From the NCBI GenBank assembly GCA_003415625.1, contig PYIU01000002.1, forward strand, positions 6,324,001 to 6,388,000: a stretch of DNA of 64,000 nucleotides, written 5' to 3'. Below the pieces are notes generated by a model that was not told the origin of the DNA, searched no databases, and was given only the letters and a program-made list of their open reading frames with translations. This document shows positions 32,101-44,264 of the stretch, one piece after another (the stretch's first letter is position 1; each line of letters begins with the position of its first letter). This stretch comes from Aquanectria penicillioides (taxonomy: Eukaryota > Ascomycota > Sordariomycetes > Hypocreales > Nectriaceae). Both the position numbers and the translations under genes were made by a program.

Positions 32101-34751
32101 ATCGAAGGGCAATCTCCTCAGATTGTTGCACATATGCTTCCCTCTGCAGGTCACGGCCAACGTTAGAGAGAGCCTGTCCGAGGCCTGCAGCAATTCCAGT
32201 CGATTGAGCAGAAGTGCCGGCAGCAGCGGCAGCATCGCGCTCACTCTTAAGGACAATCTCGTTGGCGGCGATCTCGTCGTAGATTCCAAGCAAGTAATCA
32301 TCGGGCAAATCGGCATTGTCGTTGATACCACGGTTGTTCTTGATGAATTCCTCCTTGCTCATACGCTTGGCAATTTTGACGCTGTGAAGATCCGTGTTCA
32401 GCAGGATGACCGAGTACGCCAGGACGTAGGCGGTATCGGCGTTGGCAAATGCGTTCGGGTTGCCCATTACATATCTTTCGGCAAATTTCAACATGAATCG
32501 ATCAATCTTCTGGGCTTCACCAGGCAGTCGGAAAGATTGCAAAAACTGACGAAGAGCATCCACGAAGCGCTTCTTGGTAAACTCCATCTCGTCCACAAAC
32601 GCGTGCATGATGTCAATGTTCTTCTGTTCTCCTTCACCAAGATACTCGCCGATCTGTGCCTTGTCCAGCTTATCTTCCTTCAAAAGGAACACCGCAATGT
32701 CTTTGGGGCTATCACTAGCGATAAAACCGTCCCGCAAGAGCAACTTGATACCTTTCTTCGGCTTGAAGTTGAATTGGTTAATACCATTCATGAGAGCCGT
32801 CTTCCTGGCCTTTTCCTTCTCAAACTGGTCTGGGTCATCGTCGACCACTGGCGTAGCGGGCGCTGGCGTCTCGATTCGGGATGCACTGTCGCTAATGGTC
32901 GGGTCGATGGATGGTCGGATGTCGAGAGATGCATTGGTGTCAAGATTCTCGAGTCGCGCAGTATCACCGTCGCTTCTAATTGGAGCCGACCAGTTCACCA
33001 AAGACCTCAACGTCTCGACCAAGGCTTCCAGGGAAAGACGCTTAATCGCATACTCCTTCGGATAATCCGGCTCCGGCTCTTGGTGAGGAGCAATGTGGGC
33101 GATGTTCAGGGGAGGGGGTAGGACTGGCTTCAGCTGCCACTCGCTCGCAGGGGAGGCTTTGGCTCGAAGGTCCTCATACACTTGTTCATGGATCGTGGTA
33201 ATGACGACAGGCGTGGTGGAAAATTTGGAGAGATCTTCGATTATAGTCTGGTAGATATTGTCGACTGTCTGATCGCAGTCGTAGTTGAGGTAGATTTCAA
33301 CGAGCGCTCGGGGGTCCGCACAAAGGCGATTGAGAATGGTGACAAATTGGACCTTTTGAGATATCGGTGCTGTTCTCCGGGCCAGGAGGGCCAGGTAAAT
33401 TTCGTTTAGAAAGACTTCGATTTCTTTCTATTGACGAGTCAGCTCTGCAGTGAAATAGAGACCAAATGGTGCCATACCTTGAACGATGATCGCATGTACT
33501 TGATCATCAACCAAAAGATCTCAGAAGAAATATTAAAGATTCTGTCGATCGAGCTAGCGCCATTTCGAGTGATGCTAAGACAAAGATAGAATTTGATGGC
33601 CTGAAGGAAACTCGTGGGCTCGTTGCTTTTTGAATTCTTAATAGTACAGAGAGGAGAAGTGAAGACGCCAATGTTGTTGTTCAAAAGGGTGTGAATGAGG
33701 TGAAGAGATATAAGTTTGGAGCGCATGGGCTGGCCACGGACGTCGTACAGCTGGTCGGGGGGGAGGACCTTGGTAGAAAGGTTACAGAAGGATCGGAAGA
33801 CAAGGTAGGCATCCCGAATGTAAACCTCATCCTCGGCGTCCAGCGCGTCATTGTCTTCTGAGGAAGAGTGTTCGAGGCCAGAGTGTTCGTTGGTTGAGGC
33901 CGCGTCAATATCCTTCTTGGCCGGCTTAAGCTGTGTCACCATGGTGGGCCCGTCACCGAGGTTCGAGTCGTCGAAGCTCTTTCGGTGCTCAAGATCCTTG
34001 AGTGTGAGCTTGACGCCGCTCTCCGATGGGTCCGTTGTGGCGGACTCGGAGGGTGGCGCCGGGGACTCGTCGCGATCAGTGCCGTCGTGGGCGCCATTGG
34101 TGACCTCGATCTGCTCGAAGGTGGCATTGCTGGAACCGTTCTTTAGGTGATCAAGGTCAAGGCGGGCTTCCTTCATGTGCAGGCGTGTCTTGACACGCTC
34201 GAAAACAGTGCCCACCATCTGGGTCAAGGTGCCCTGGGCGACCTGCTGGTTTGCGGTGCTCCGCGATAGCAGGAAGACATTATAGACCTGGCGCACAGCC
34301 TTGAGCAGGCCAGCGCCGTGTACGACGATCTTGTCATTGAGAACGGCAGCTAGCAGGGACTTTACAATCTGCAGTTGGATCTCGACGGCCGTGGTCTCGC
34401 CTTGGAAGCAGTTGCAAATGGTGTCGATGGCCCGTTCGATTAGGGGAGGGGGGGCTCTGTGGGTTCGACGCCCTCTTCGGAGGCTTCGGGGGGGCTGCTG
34501 GGAACGGAGAAATATGAGTAGGATATGAGCTTTCCGACGCAGTCGAGGGCGGTGGTGGTCAACTGGACATTATTTGACCTCGCGGCAAGTTGCAACGGAG
34601 CGAAGACGAGTTCGGGGTCGGGGAGCTGGTCCTGCTCTTTGATGGCCTCAAGGGCCTTGGTAGCCGACTCGGATAGCTGCTTGTTGCGCTGGGCATCCTT
34701 TGACGAGGCAATGGCCTCGAGCGAGGACACGACAAACTTGAGTGAGCTCAT
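29163..34751 (-). CDS. SEC7: Sec7, Arf guanine-nucleotide exchange factor, with two apparent frameshifts
   Basis: The start is MSSLKFVVSSLEAIASS (ATG at 34751). One 50-nt intron (33477-33428) is clear. The N-terminal DCB/HUS region includes LIERAIDTICNCFQGE and the HUS-box-like segment EIFWLMIKYMRSSFK. The Sec7 domain follows, with FNFKPKKGIKLLL, the catalytic glutamate in GEYLGEGEQ and FVDALRQFLQSFRLPGEAQKIDRFM. HDS repeats fill the rest. The product activates Arf1 at the trans-Golgi. The frame breaks twice: at a G7 run (34448-34454) and at a G3 run (29519-29521), each consistent with one missing base. Allowing for both, the coding length becomes a multiple of three, about 1,846 residues, which is normal for fungal Sec7. 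The gene is essential in yeast, so sequence error is likelier than decay. Confidence 0.92.
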
Positions 34752-36460
34752 GGGGGAGCGCAGCAAAGACCAGCGGCCATTCGGCGAGGGGGGTTTGGGC
34801 TGATCGAAGGTTGAAGTCGAAACCGAGGCGGAGATTCCACGTAATTAATAAAGGGGACGGACGGCGATGGTGGCGGCGCGCGGCGGATCGGGATGGAGCT
34901 CAGCTCATGGGAAGAGCGGCGCTGTCCTTTTCTCCAGGGGCAAATGGGAGGGAGGAGCTGTACGGGCGAAGATGCAGCCTCTCTCCTGACTGCGCAGCCT
35001 GAAATATTACAGAGAGATGATAAAGGAGGAAATGCTGGTGCCTTGTTTAGAGTCTGGTTCCTGTCAGCATCCGAGATGGCAGAAGTGGACAGCGTTCCCA
35101 AAAATGAGCTTGGGTCTCTCCTTGGTGCGGGACCCCCGGCGGCCCTGGCTTGACGTTCTTGGCTTACTTGGGTTGGATTTTGGACTATCGACAGCCGGCC
35201 GAGCGTTAGCCTCTCCTCGCCAGATGCGCCCCTCGCTCACGCATGTGCCAATTCAGGAACACAAGGGAGAGAGACCGTTTCAGACGGTGGCTGGGACGGA
35301 ACGAGGAGGCTGATGAAGATGTTACATTACGGTTAGGTTGGGAGGTTTACCGTATGAGACAGGTGACTAAGCGAGTCCAGATCCCAAATCCAGGGGTGCC
35401 CTGCCAAGCCCTGCCAAGGCCAGATTACCTAAGGCCACAAGCACGGAATCAGGAAGATGTGATTATCCACAGACGGCCCGAACAAAGCCCCGAGCAATCT
35501 CGTGTCCTCTCGAGTGAGAGAGCATAGAGGACCATGCCACCAAAAAAAGGCTGGTGGGGTGGTGCAAAGTCAAGCCACGACATGAGGTACTTTATCCTTC
35601 GTGAACCACGTCGAGGCGACAAACTCCAAGTGAGATTGGCTTATGGGGACAAAGCAACGTCGAGGATAATCCAAACGCCCATGCATCGAAAATGCAGCAT
35701 TGCCACTGCAACCGTAGAGTCTAGCAGAGGGATGCATCCCACCCATATCCACTCAACATTGAGTCGCTGTCGACGTCAACGGACCAAGCAGACACATGCT
35801 AGCTGCCACTCACTAACTACATTGTTCCGGGGTTCGGCTCATGTCGCTCAAATGATCCCCCGAGCGACTTTTTTTCTGGTCCCTGTCGTCGCACATGTGC
35901 ACTTGGGCCTCCTTCAGCGGGTCTCGAGCCATGATAGCAGGCTTTGTTCCAGCGGGGATTACAGTGGACAACGCCCCCTGAGCTGCCCAACGAGGCCCCC
36001 AAAGGCGCTGTAAGAATTGCCCGCAACCCTCTAAAGCCCTGGCCTTGGCCGCTGAGATAACGGCCTGTTTTTGCAGGAGTTACGCCGCCGTCGCCCCACG
36101 CTATGCCCCAAAACGGCTTAGCACCCCCCAAAGCTTCCCAGCAAAGACCAGAAAGCGCCGGAGCTCAACGCAACGCGAAAAACTCCACGTCCAACCCCAA
36201 GGATTTCCCATCCCCGAACCTCTTCCGTCTCTCCCCTTTGCAAGAGCCTCTTTCTCATCCTCTCTTCTTCCTTTCCCCCTTCCCTTTGACGATATCGGCG
36301 GCACCCGTCTCCTCCTCAATCGACGTCAATTGCCCCTTTCCTGGTGAGTTTGTCCACTTTTCGTAGTCGTGATACTTTCACGCCACTCTTATCCCTCAAA
36401 CCGCTGACGACTTGTCCTCCCCCAATACAGAGAGACATTTATCCCTCCCCGACCTTCAAG
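34752..36460. other. Long divergent promoter region SEC7 / PDH-E2
   Basis: About 1.7 kb between divergent starts. It holds the leader intron of the E2 gene at its right end. Open frames such as 35534-36013 (plus) resemble nothing I recognise and are probably chance. Confidence 0.4.
36344..36430 (+). other. Predicted 5'-UTR intron of PDH-E2 gene
   Basis: The donor GTGAGT at 36344 and the acceptor AATACAG ending at 36430 bound an 87-nt intron with a plausible branch region (CCGCTGACGA). It lies 30 nt upstream of the E2 start codon. An intron this close to the start is common in highly expressed fungal genes. Confidence 0.5.
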
Positions 36461-37948
36461 ATGCTCAGCGCCGTGCTCCGAAGGCGCGCTCTCGCCCCTA
36501 CCCAGACCGCCCTGCGAACCGGCTTCGCCGCCCATGTGGTGCGATACTATGCCTCTTTCCCCAGCCATCAGGTCGTCAAGATGCCTGCCCTCTCACCCAC
36601 CATGACTGCTGGCAACATCGGCACTTGGCAGAAGAAGCCCGGCGACTCCATCGCCCCCGGTGATGTTCTGGTAGAAATTGAGACCGACAAGGCCCAGATG
36701 GACTTTGAGTTCCAGGAGGAGGGTGTCATTGCCAAGCTCCTCAAGGAATCTGGTGAGAAGGATATCCCCGTTGGTACTGTAAGTCGACCCCAACTCGCAC
36801 CATGGTTTTCTGGACATTCATTCCCGGCGAGGTTATGCCGGCCTCGTCCTAGATGATGTCTGTCATTGCCCTCTGATATCTTGCTAACATATCCTCTCTC
36901 ATAGCCTATCGCCGTCATGGTCGAGGATGGTACCGATATTGCCGCCTTCGCCAACTTCACCCTGGCCGATGCTGGCGGTGACGCCGCCCCTGCCGCTCCC
37001 AAGGCGGAGGCCAAGTCCGAGTCCGCTCCCGCCGCCTCTGCTCCTGCCGCCGAACCCGAGCAGTACACCTCCACCGAGGGCCGTCTCGAGACTGCTCTCG
37101 ACCGTGAGCCCAACGTCAGCGCCGCCGCCAAGCGCTTGGCCCGTGAGAACAGCGTCAGCCTTGAGAGCCTCAAGGGCACCGGCCAGGGTGGCAAGATCAC
37201 TGAGGAGGATGTCAAGAAGGCCATCAGCGCCCCCGCTGCTGCCGCCCCCGGTGCCACCTACGAGGATATCCCCATTTCCGGCATGCGCAAGGTTATTGCC
37301 AACCGTCTCCTCGAGTCTACCCAGATCAACCCCCACTTCTACGTTACCAGCTCCATCTCCGTCAGCAAGCTGCTCAAGCTCCGCCAGGCTCTGAACAGCT
37401 CCGCTGACGGCAAGTACAAGCTGTCCGTCAACGACTTCCTCATCAAGGCCATCTCAGTTGCCAGCCGCAAGGTCCCCCAGGTCAACTCCAGCTGGCGCGA
37501 GGGCAGCATCCGCCAGTTCAACTCGGTCGATGTCTCCGTTGCCGTTGCCACCCCCACTGGCCTAATCACCCCCATCGTTTCCGGCGTTGAGGGCCGTGGC
37601 CTGGAGTCCATCTCCAACAAGGTCAAGGAGCTCGCCAAGAAGGCCCGCGACAACAAGCTTAAGCCCGAGGAGTACCAGGGCGGCACCATCTCCATCTCCA
37701 ACATGGGCATGAACAACGCTGTCGAGCACTTCACTGCCGTTATCAACCCCCCTCAGGCTGCCATCCTCGCCGTTGGCACCACCCGCAAGGTAGCTATCCC
37801 CGCTGATAACGAGGCCGGCATTGAGTGGGACGAGCAGATCACCGTTACCGCCAGCTTCGACCACAAGGTCGTCGATGGTGCCGTTGGCGGCGAGTGGATC
37901 CGCGAGCTCAAGAAGGTCCTTGAGAACCCCCTTGAGCTCCTCCTCTAA
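36461..37948 (+). CDS. LAT1: Pyruvate dehydrogenase complex E2, dihydrolipoamide acetyltransferase
   Basis: Exons 36461-36778 and 36905-37948 give 453 residues after removal of a 126-nt intron. The N-terminus ([19 protein letters not shown]) is Arg-rich, lacks acids and is a mitochondrial presequence. One lipoyl domain follows, with the lipoylated lysine in [12 protein letters not shown]. Then come an Ala/Pro-rich linker, the peripheral subunit-binding domain ([34 protein letters not shown]) and the catalytic core with [19 protein letters not shown] and the active-site FDHKVVDGA (HxxxDG). The enzyme transfers acetyl groups from lipoamide to CoA in the mitochondrial matrix. Codon bias is strong (C-ending codons), in keeping with high expression. 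Confidence 0.97.
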
Positions 37949-38497
37949 GTTGCATACATTTGACGGCCACCGTCATGCCCTTTGGCGTCCTGCGGGACGC
38001 GATGGGCAAAAATCCTAAGAATAATACTCATACGATATCAAAGTGCTTTCCTTTAGGCTATCGTATTCGTTTACGTAAATAGATAGGGTCTTAATGGTTA
38101 TTAGGAAAAGGTTGAATTGGTACTGTTCTACTGTATTCTGTCACCCACAAGCGCGGCGGTGTTTGGGGAGTCACATCTCCGTCACGAACCGATTCTAGCC
38201 TTTTTGCCAAGCCCGAAAAACCCTCCGCAATCGGCCTTGTTCAAATTTACGGAAACTCAAAAACGTATATGAAGCGAGGAATTGCACATGTATGATGGGG
38301 AGGAATCGTTGGCCACTATCTTCCATGTACTATACCATACTTTAAAGAGTCGTCAATTCAAAAGAGGCATCGTCGCGAACCAACCACACGGGGCATAGCC
38401 ACAGCCATAACCAATCAGAAAAGACCAACTGAGACGTTTTGAAATAGACCAACAGCCACCAAGCAGACCACGCGACGCCGCCAGAATCATAGCAGCC
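37949..38497. other. Intergenic
   Basis: 3' flank of the E2 gene and promoter of the next small gene. No further feature is supported. Confidence 0.4.
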
Positions 38498-38851
38498 ATG
38501 AGTCTCTACGACGGGAAAACATTCTGCTCCGCGTCCAACACTGCCAACGGTGAAGTTGGCGCTGAAACCCTCTTCCACTACCACCAGGACGGCAACATTG
38601 TGTGGGCCGAGTATGGGGGTGGGTCTATCGTCCGCGGCACGCTGATTGCTGTTGTGACAGGCGAGGATAACAGTTTGGATATGCGCTACCAGCATGTGAA
38701 TCGCGGTGGTGAGCTGATGACGGGACGGTGCCAGTCGAAGCCTGAGGTTTTGGATGACGGCAGACTGCGGATGCATGAGAAGTGGGCATGGACAAGTGGG
38801 GATCTGTCAAAGGGAGAGTCTGTGATTGAGGAAGTCAAATCGGATCTGTAG
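38498..38851 (+). CDS. Small protein of the bacterial type often labelled 'n-acetylglutamate synthase'
   Basis: An intronless 117-residue protein beginning MSLYDGKTFCSASNTANGEV. The pattern GKTF-S-SN-x-NGEV-x-ETLFHYxQxGN-V-A-Y-GGxIVxGxLIA, followed by DMRYQHVNxxGELMTGRC and MHEKWxWTSGD, matches a small beta-rich protein widespread in bacteria. There it carries the legacy name n-acetylglutamate synthase without biochemical proof, and it lacks a GNAT acetyltransferase motif. I therefore give no enzyme function. No signal peptide or membrane segment is seen. Its absence of introns and its bacterial character raise the possibility of horizontal transfer. Confidence 0.85.
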   Translation: MSLYDGKTFCSASNTANGEVGAETLFHYHQDGNIVWAEYGGGSIVRGTLIAVVTGEDNSLDMRYQHVNRGGELMTGRCQSKPEVLDDGRLRMHEKWAWTSGDLSKGESVIEEVKSDL

Positions 38852-39101
38852 GGAAAAGGAATCCAGGTCGAGCATGGAAACTTCAGTGAGTTAGGTAAAT
38901 ATGTCATGTATATATCCTCGTATCTATTGTTTCGTCTTATATCGACATTTTTCTATCACATTCCTCCTCTATCAAATCAGTATGAATGGAGATTCCGCGT
39001 CTATAATGACAAAAATGAGACCTAATCTATCTCAATCCCCCTCTATATCCAAACAACTACCTGCCACAATGCCCTACACCAGAATAATGTGAATAATCTG
39101 T

Positions 39102-40474
39102 CTAGGTCTTGCCGAATAGACCCTTGGGAGACTTGGACTTGGCAGCGACAGCCAACGCAGCACCAAACATTGTCATGGCACCTCCAAAGTACGACACCTC
39201 GTTGAATCGGTGATACCTGTCAATCATGGAGCCACTAACTGGGGGCCCAACCAAGGCCGAAAAGGAAGCCAATGCCATACCAACGCCCATGTACGTGCCA
39301 ATGTTTTTGGGGTCGTCGACGCAGAGCGTGATGGCTACGGAACCGCCAGAAATGATGGCGCCTGATGTAAATCCAAAAATGGCCGAAATGACAATGATGC
39401 TAGCATTGCTCTCGGCCTCGGGCCAGCAAAATATGAGGATGGCTGTCGCCGCTGAGGCACCGATCAAGGTGTTGATGCGGCCAAACTTGTCACCCAGCAC
39501 GCCAGGGATGATACGCCCAAAGATGGACGCACCATTGATGACGGCCACCAGATAGCTCGCCAAACTCTCACTCATACCCTTGGTGATGGCATAAGTTGGC
39601 AGCAGGAACAGCGGGACGAACATTCCGATCATTCCAAAGAAGAGCGAGGCAATGAGGAGCACGTACGTGGGCTGGCGGAACGAGGACCACAGGAAGAAGC
39701 GGGTGCGACGAGGCGGGAGGCGGGTCTCAATGGCAAAGATTGAGAAGGCCAGAATAGGCAGCATGATGAAGCCCGTGATGCGTACGGACCAGCCAAAGCC
39801 CAGATCCGTCTTGTTGAGCAGGTTGGACAGCACAATGGGGAAGACGACGGCGCCGAGCGACGATCCTGCAACCGCGAGGCCCATGGCGGCGCCGCGTTTG
39901 ACATTGAACCATTGAGGAACGGCGGAGAGCGCTGGAAACATGAGAAACCCGTTTCCGAGCCCGGTGAGAATTCCTTGAGCTAGCATGAATTGCCAGTACG
40001 ATTTGCAGATGCTGGTCATCATGATTGAGAAGACATATAAGACGGCGGCAGGGCGGAGGACCTGAGATTTCGCACGTTAGCATCATTATTCGTGGGTTGA
40101 AAAAAGGGGAGACAAGCACATACCCAGGTACCATATCTATCAAACAACGGTCCTCCAACAACACCCGTAGCAAAGATCAAAAACGCCTGTATCGATCCAA
40201 TCCATGCAATGTCGTCGGCACTGCGATCTGGCATCTGGTTGAACATGTAGTAGGCCTGAAAGATGCCAAAGACGTTTGTGTAGCCGAGGGTGCAAAAGAA
40301 TGCGCCAGCCGCACCAGCTGCAACTAGCCACGCCCTTAAGCCACCCTCTGGAAACTTATCCTGGTCTTCGGGGCTCTCTTTTTGGTCGTCAGTCGTAATG
40401 CTGGGGTTGTCGAGTTTATTCGGTGGAGCCTCAACATCACCGATTGGGGCCTTCTCGGGTCGTAGGGCAGACAT
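39102..40474 (-). CDS. Monocarboxylate-type MFS transporter (MCT/MCH family)
   Basis: Exon 1 (40474-40124) and exon 2 (40061-39102) are joined across a 63-nt intron to give 436 residues. The N-terminal cytosolic stretch ends FPEGGLRAWLVAAGAAGAFFCTLGYTNVFGIFQAYY, the usual start of fungal monocarboxylate-porter-like proteins (D/FPEGGxxAW). Further helices include GSIQAFLIFATGVVGGPLFDRYG, GILTGLGNGFLMFPALSAVPQWF and GAAMGLAVAGSSLGAVVFP (helix 5). The second half carries GRIIPGVLGDKFGR. Twelve helices can be counted approximately. The substrate is not predictable, since fungal members carry acids, riboflavin or unknown solutes. It is divergent from a Zn2Cys6 regulator, with 681 bp between them. 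Confidence 0.92.
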
Positions 40475-41155
40475 GGTGGCGTCTTGAGCTTAGGGTGTAA
40501 TTAAGGTAATAAAACGGGAATGCTGGAGCACGTGATGCCGTTTGATCTTTGCCTCGATCTCGCCTTGGGAGCCGTGCTTGTTGACAAATACGAAAACCTC
40601 ATGGTGCTAGAGCTGGTCTTATATCGCAGGTTTCAATGTTGGTTGAAGAGTTTGCATCGTCAAACAAGCCCCAACCGTCTCGGTCATTTCGCAGGCAGAC
40701 GAGATAATTTCGGGATAATGCTCCTCAGGCCTTCCTTCCTTTGAACCTAAACGTCACGCAGCCCCCATTCGCAATCCATCTTACGACGCCACATCCACTT
40801 CTGAGGATGTTTTTACTCTAAACCAGCGTCGCAGTCATGTAAGTCAGTCCGGAGGTTGCCAAAACGGGCATCGGGGAATTGGAAAAGCCCAGCCAATGGC
40901 GTCGCCCAAACACCCCGGTCATTTGAATTTGCCGGTCCGAGCGAAAGACCGAGCCCGTCGTCATGGCTTCAAGCTCGCCCTTTATACAGGACGACGGCAT
41001 TTGACCAACAAAATCCTCGTCGTCGACACTTTTCCCATGCATTCAGCCCAATTCCCCGTCGCTGAATTTCTCGTCGTGCCTCGATTGTCCTGTCGTGTCG
41101 TGCAGCGTCGCTTCTTTTTTCAGACTGAGCTGCCGGGGAGCCTCAACCAGAGACC
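40475..41155. promoter_or_regulatory. Divergent promoter: MCT-type transporter / Zn2Cys6 factor
   Basis: 681 bp between two divergent starts. I see no recognised ORF. Co-regulation of the pair is possible but unproven. Confidence 0.4.
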
Positions 41156-43791
41156 ATGTCTCCAGCCCCAGGCCCACCCTTGACGCTCAGTCATCCGAGC
41201 TGGCTGCTCAACGAGTCGGAACTCGAGGTCTCAGGCCGGGACCAGCTCTCAGACCAAGCCGCCGACAACACGGAGCTTGACCCGAGTCCTGCGGATCTTC
41301 TCGCTTCGGGCCCGGGACTCGACCCTGAGGATCCGGCGCAAGCTTCTTCTTCAGCGCATCAACTTGGGTCCAGAACCGAAAAGAAGCGCCGCCGTCCGGC
41401 CCTCTCCTGCGAGCAGTGTCGCCGCCGCAAGATTCGCTGTGACCGCGGCCTGCCCTGCGTCAACTGCATCAAGTCCAAGATTTCCCCCTGCACCTACGCC
41501 CCTACTCACATCCCCGCGTCCAGGGTTAAGAAGGCCGCTGCGACACATGGTCAAGATGGTGCTTCAGCACAGCCGGCTATTGTGCCGGCCAGGTCAGCCC
41601 CTGTGTTCGAAACCCAGAGGCCAGAGGTTGCGTCCTCCCACATAGCTCCCCAGAAACCTCATCATGCCGCCGCCGCTGCTGCTACCGCCAGTGTTCCCAG
41701 CTCAACGGTAGGCTCGACTTCAGAGGCGTCGACAGTGGACGCCCTGGCTGCAAGAGTCCGAGAGCTCGAGCAGAGGCTTGCAGACAGCTTCCACATCGGT
41801 CGCAAGCCCCAGGACAGACTTTTAGTAGGACATCACAGCTCAGAGGAGGATGAAAACGCCCCCATGAAAGGTACAATCTCCAAAACTCGCTTCTTCGGTC
41901 AAAGCCACTGGATGAACGGCGCAGACATGGTAACACAGACCCATCCCCCCCTGAAACCATTGGTTGCTATTAAAATATACATGGTCCTGACATTTATCAG
42001 TTCCCCAACATCATCGGCGTCCTCAGACATGCTGAGGCCAAGAAGATTGGTCCGCATCGCATGTTCATCAAGTGCAAAGCCTTGGCCCGCACCATCAAGG
42101 AGCGTCGTCTCCAACCTCTCTCTTCTACCAGCTTGGGCAAGACTATTCCCATGAAAGGTCTCGCAGACCAGTTAGTTGATGCCTACTTCCGCACCTTCGA
42201 AGGCGCCCTTCGCATCCTGCACGCCCCGACATTCCGTGCAGAGTATGCTAGGTACTGGCAGAACCCTGACGCTGCCAATGACGTCTTTGTTATCCAGCTT
42301 CAACTATGCATGGCCCTGGGCGCCACTGTCCATGATGATCTCTTCACCTTGCGGTCGACCGCCATGCAATGGGTCCATGAGGCCCAGCTCTGGTTGCTGC
42401 TCCCTCCAGAGAAGAGCAGGATGACCATTGCAGGCATCCAAATCATGTGCATGTTGGCCATTGCCAAAGCCACTTGCGCCGTGGGCCAGGATCTGACCTG
42501 GGTGACGACCGGAGGGCTGATCCGCCAGGCCATGTACATGGGCCTCCACCGTGACCCGAGGCATCTGGCCGATATGTCTGTCTACCGCGCCGAGATGCGC
42601 CGGCGGTTGTGGGCTACGATCCTCGAGTTGAACCTGCAGTCTGCCTACGATGCCGGTGGCCCGCCGCTCATCTCGATCAAGCATTACGACACTCAGCTGC
42701 CTGCTAACATCAACGATGACCAACTCAGCGACGAGTCCGACACAACAAATGCCCCCACCAACAGCCCCGACGACCTCACTGACATGTCGGTTCAGCTAAC
42801 GCTCATGAAGTCTCACAACCTGAGACTAGGAATTATCAAGCACGTCAACGAGTTTCGATCCAAGGATTCTTACCCTGAGACTCTTCGCCTAAACTCCGAG
42901 CTCACCAAAGCCTGTCGCACGTTGACAGAGACGCTGGCTGCCCTGACTTATGCCCAGAAGCAGATTTCTCATCCCATCATTACTCAGTTCCACTGCGGTC
43001 TCGTTCAGCTCTTTATTTACCGTTGCTTCATTTCTCTCCATCAGCCCATGCTGAGGCGGGCGGCCGATGACCCCACGGTCTATTACTCTCGCAAAGTGTC
43101 GCTCGACTCGTCCCTCAAGGTAGCGCAGATCTGCAATCTTTCTCATCCAAGATTCCCCTCAGCTCCTCCCGGAGTGTTGGATCCCGTTACGTGTTTCGAT
43201 CGACTCATCACCAACGCCGCTGGTCTTTTCCGCGTTGTCCCTGTTCAAACACTCTTCTCCATTGCCATGGAGCTCATCAAGAAGAAGGAAGAGGAGCGCG
43301 ACTCTCTCGGTAACATGCCTTCCATGGGCAGCGCCGAGCTGCGTCTCGTGCTCGATGCAGCAATTACTTGGGCAGAACGGCGAATTCGATCTGGCGAGAC
43401 CAATATCAAGGGCTTTTGCTTCATGTCGTCATGCAAAGCGCTAGCAGACGGCATCGAGCAGGGCTTGGATCCAGACCAGATTGATCAAATTGTAATCGAA
43501 GCTGGAGAAACCACGAGCGTGAGAAGCTGGGAGTTGCTGAAGGAGGTGGCAGACCGCGAAGGGGTCAGGATCAACGAAGAAGACGGGTCACCAGCGTCAA
43601 CTGAAGAACCTATCGAGATCACGGAGGGCATGATGGAGTTCCAATTCGACTGGCTAGGAGACTTCAACTGGGACGGGACCAGCGAGTACTCCTGGGGGCG
43701 CCAGATTCCCCGGCCGTTCGGGAACTGGAGCCCACCACCATGTCCCAGTTTTGAGTTTTATCAAAGAGTTGCATCGTGTCCAACAGTGTGA
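41156..43791 (+). CDS. Zn(II)2Cys6 transcription factor with fungal-specific TF domain
   Basis: Exon 1 (41156-41929) and exon 2 (42001-43791) are separated by a 71-nt intron and give 854 residues. The zinc cluster is near residues 85-115: CEQCRRRKIRCDRGLPCVNC and a final cysteine in SPC, preceded by the basic KKRRRP. A coiled-coil-like dimer segment follows (VDALAARVRELEQRLADS). The central regulatory domain has AYFRTFEGALRILHAPTFRAEY, GGLIRQAMYMGLHRDP and EMRRRLWATILELNLQSA, all typical of the Fungal_trans family. The protein is a nuclear DNA-binding regulator. The C-terminal acidic and tryptophan-rich tail may activate transcription. Targets are unknown; the divergent transporter is the nearest candidate. 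Confidence 0.95.
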
Positions 43792-44142
43792 CTGGGAGGG
43801 GGGGGGCGTATAGACAGGGAGCCTGGATTTTGGATTAGTGATATGATGAGTTCATGATAATAGAATCGGCGGGGAAGGGAAACTGACATGTCAAAAAAGT
43901 CCTCTCAGTTAGACGCAGTTGAAAGAAACCCAACTCCATATCTTAATACGAATTAATATCCTCAACATGGCTTCCTTTGGTAATTCATAAACCGCTCGTT
44001 TTTGCACCGCGTACGATTACTTCGATGACACTAGCACTGTAGGGCTACAGGGTAAAGGCACAGTTGGACGAATTGGCAGTGGGGCTACAGAATTCACATG
44101 ACTCGATGGTCGTCTCTCATTACAACCACACTCTTCAGCTGG

Positions 44143-44188
<46 letters not shown>

Positions 44189-44264
44189 TAAGTAGAAGCG
44201 TGTGTATGATGAATTTGCCTTGATCAAACACATGCGTCCCAATGCGATTCGTATTCCGTGAGCC
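43792..44264. other. Intergenic with CT microsatellite
   Basis: 3' flank of the first regulator and promoter of the second. It holds a G-rich run just after the stop and the CT repeat listed separately. Confidence 0.4.
44146..44188. repeat. (CT)n microsatellite
   Basis: About 21 uninterrupted CT dinucleotides end 76 bp before the start codon of the second zinc-cluster gene, probably in its promoter or leader. Confidence 0.9.

Noticed and set aside
32123..33121. Plus-strand 332-codon open frame
   Set aside because: Antisense of the Sec7 catalytic region; no independent support.
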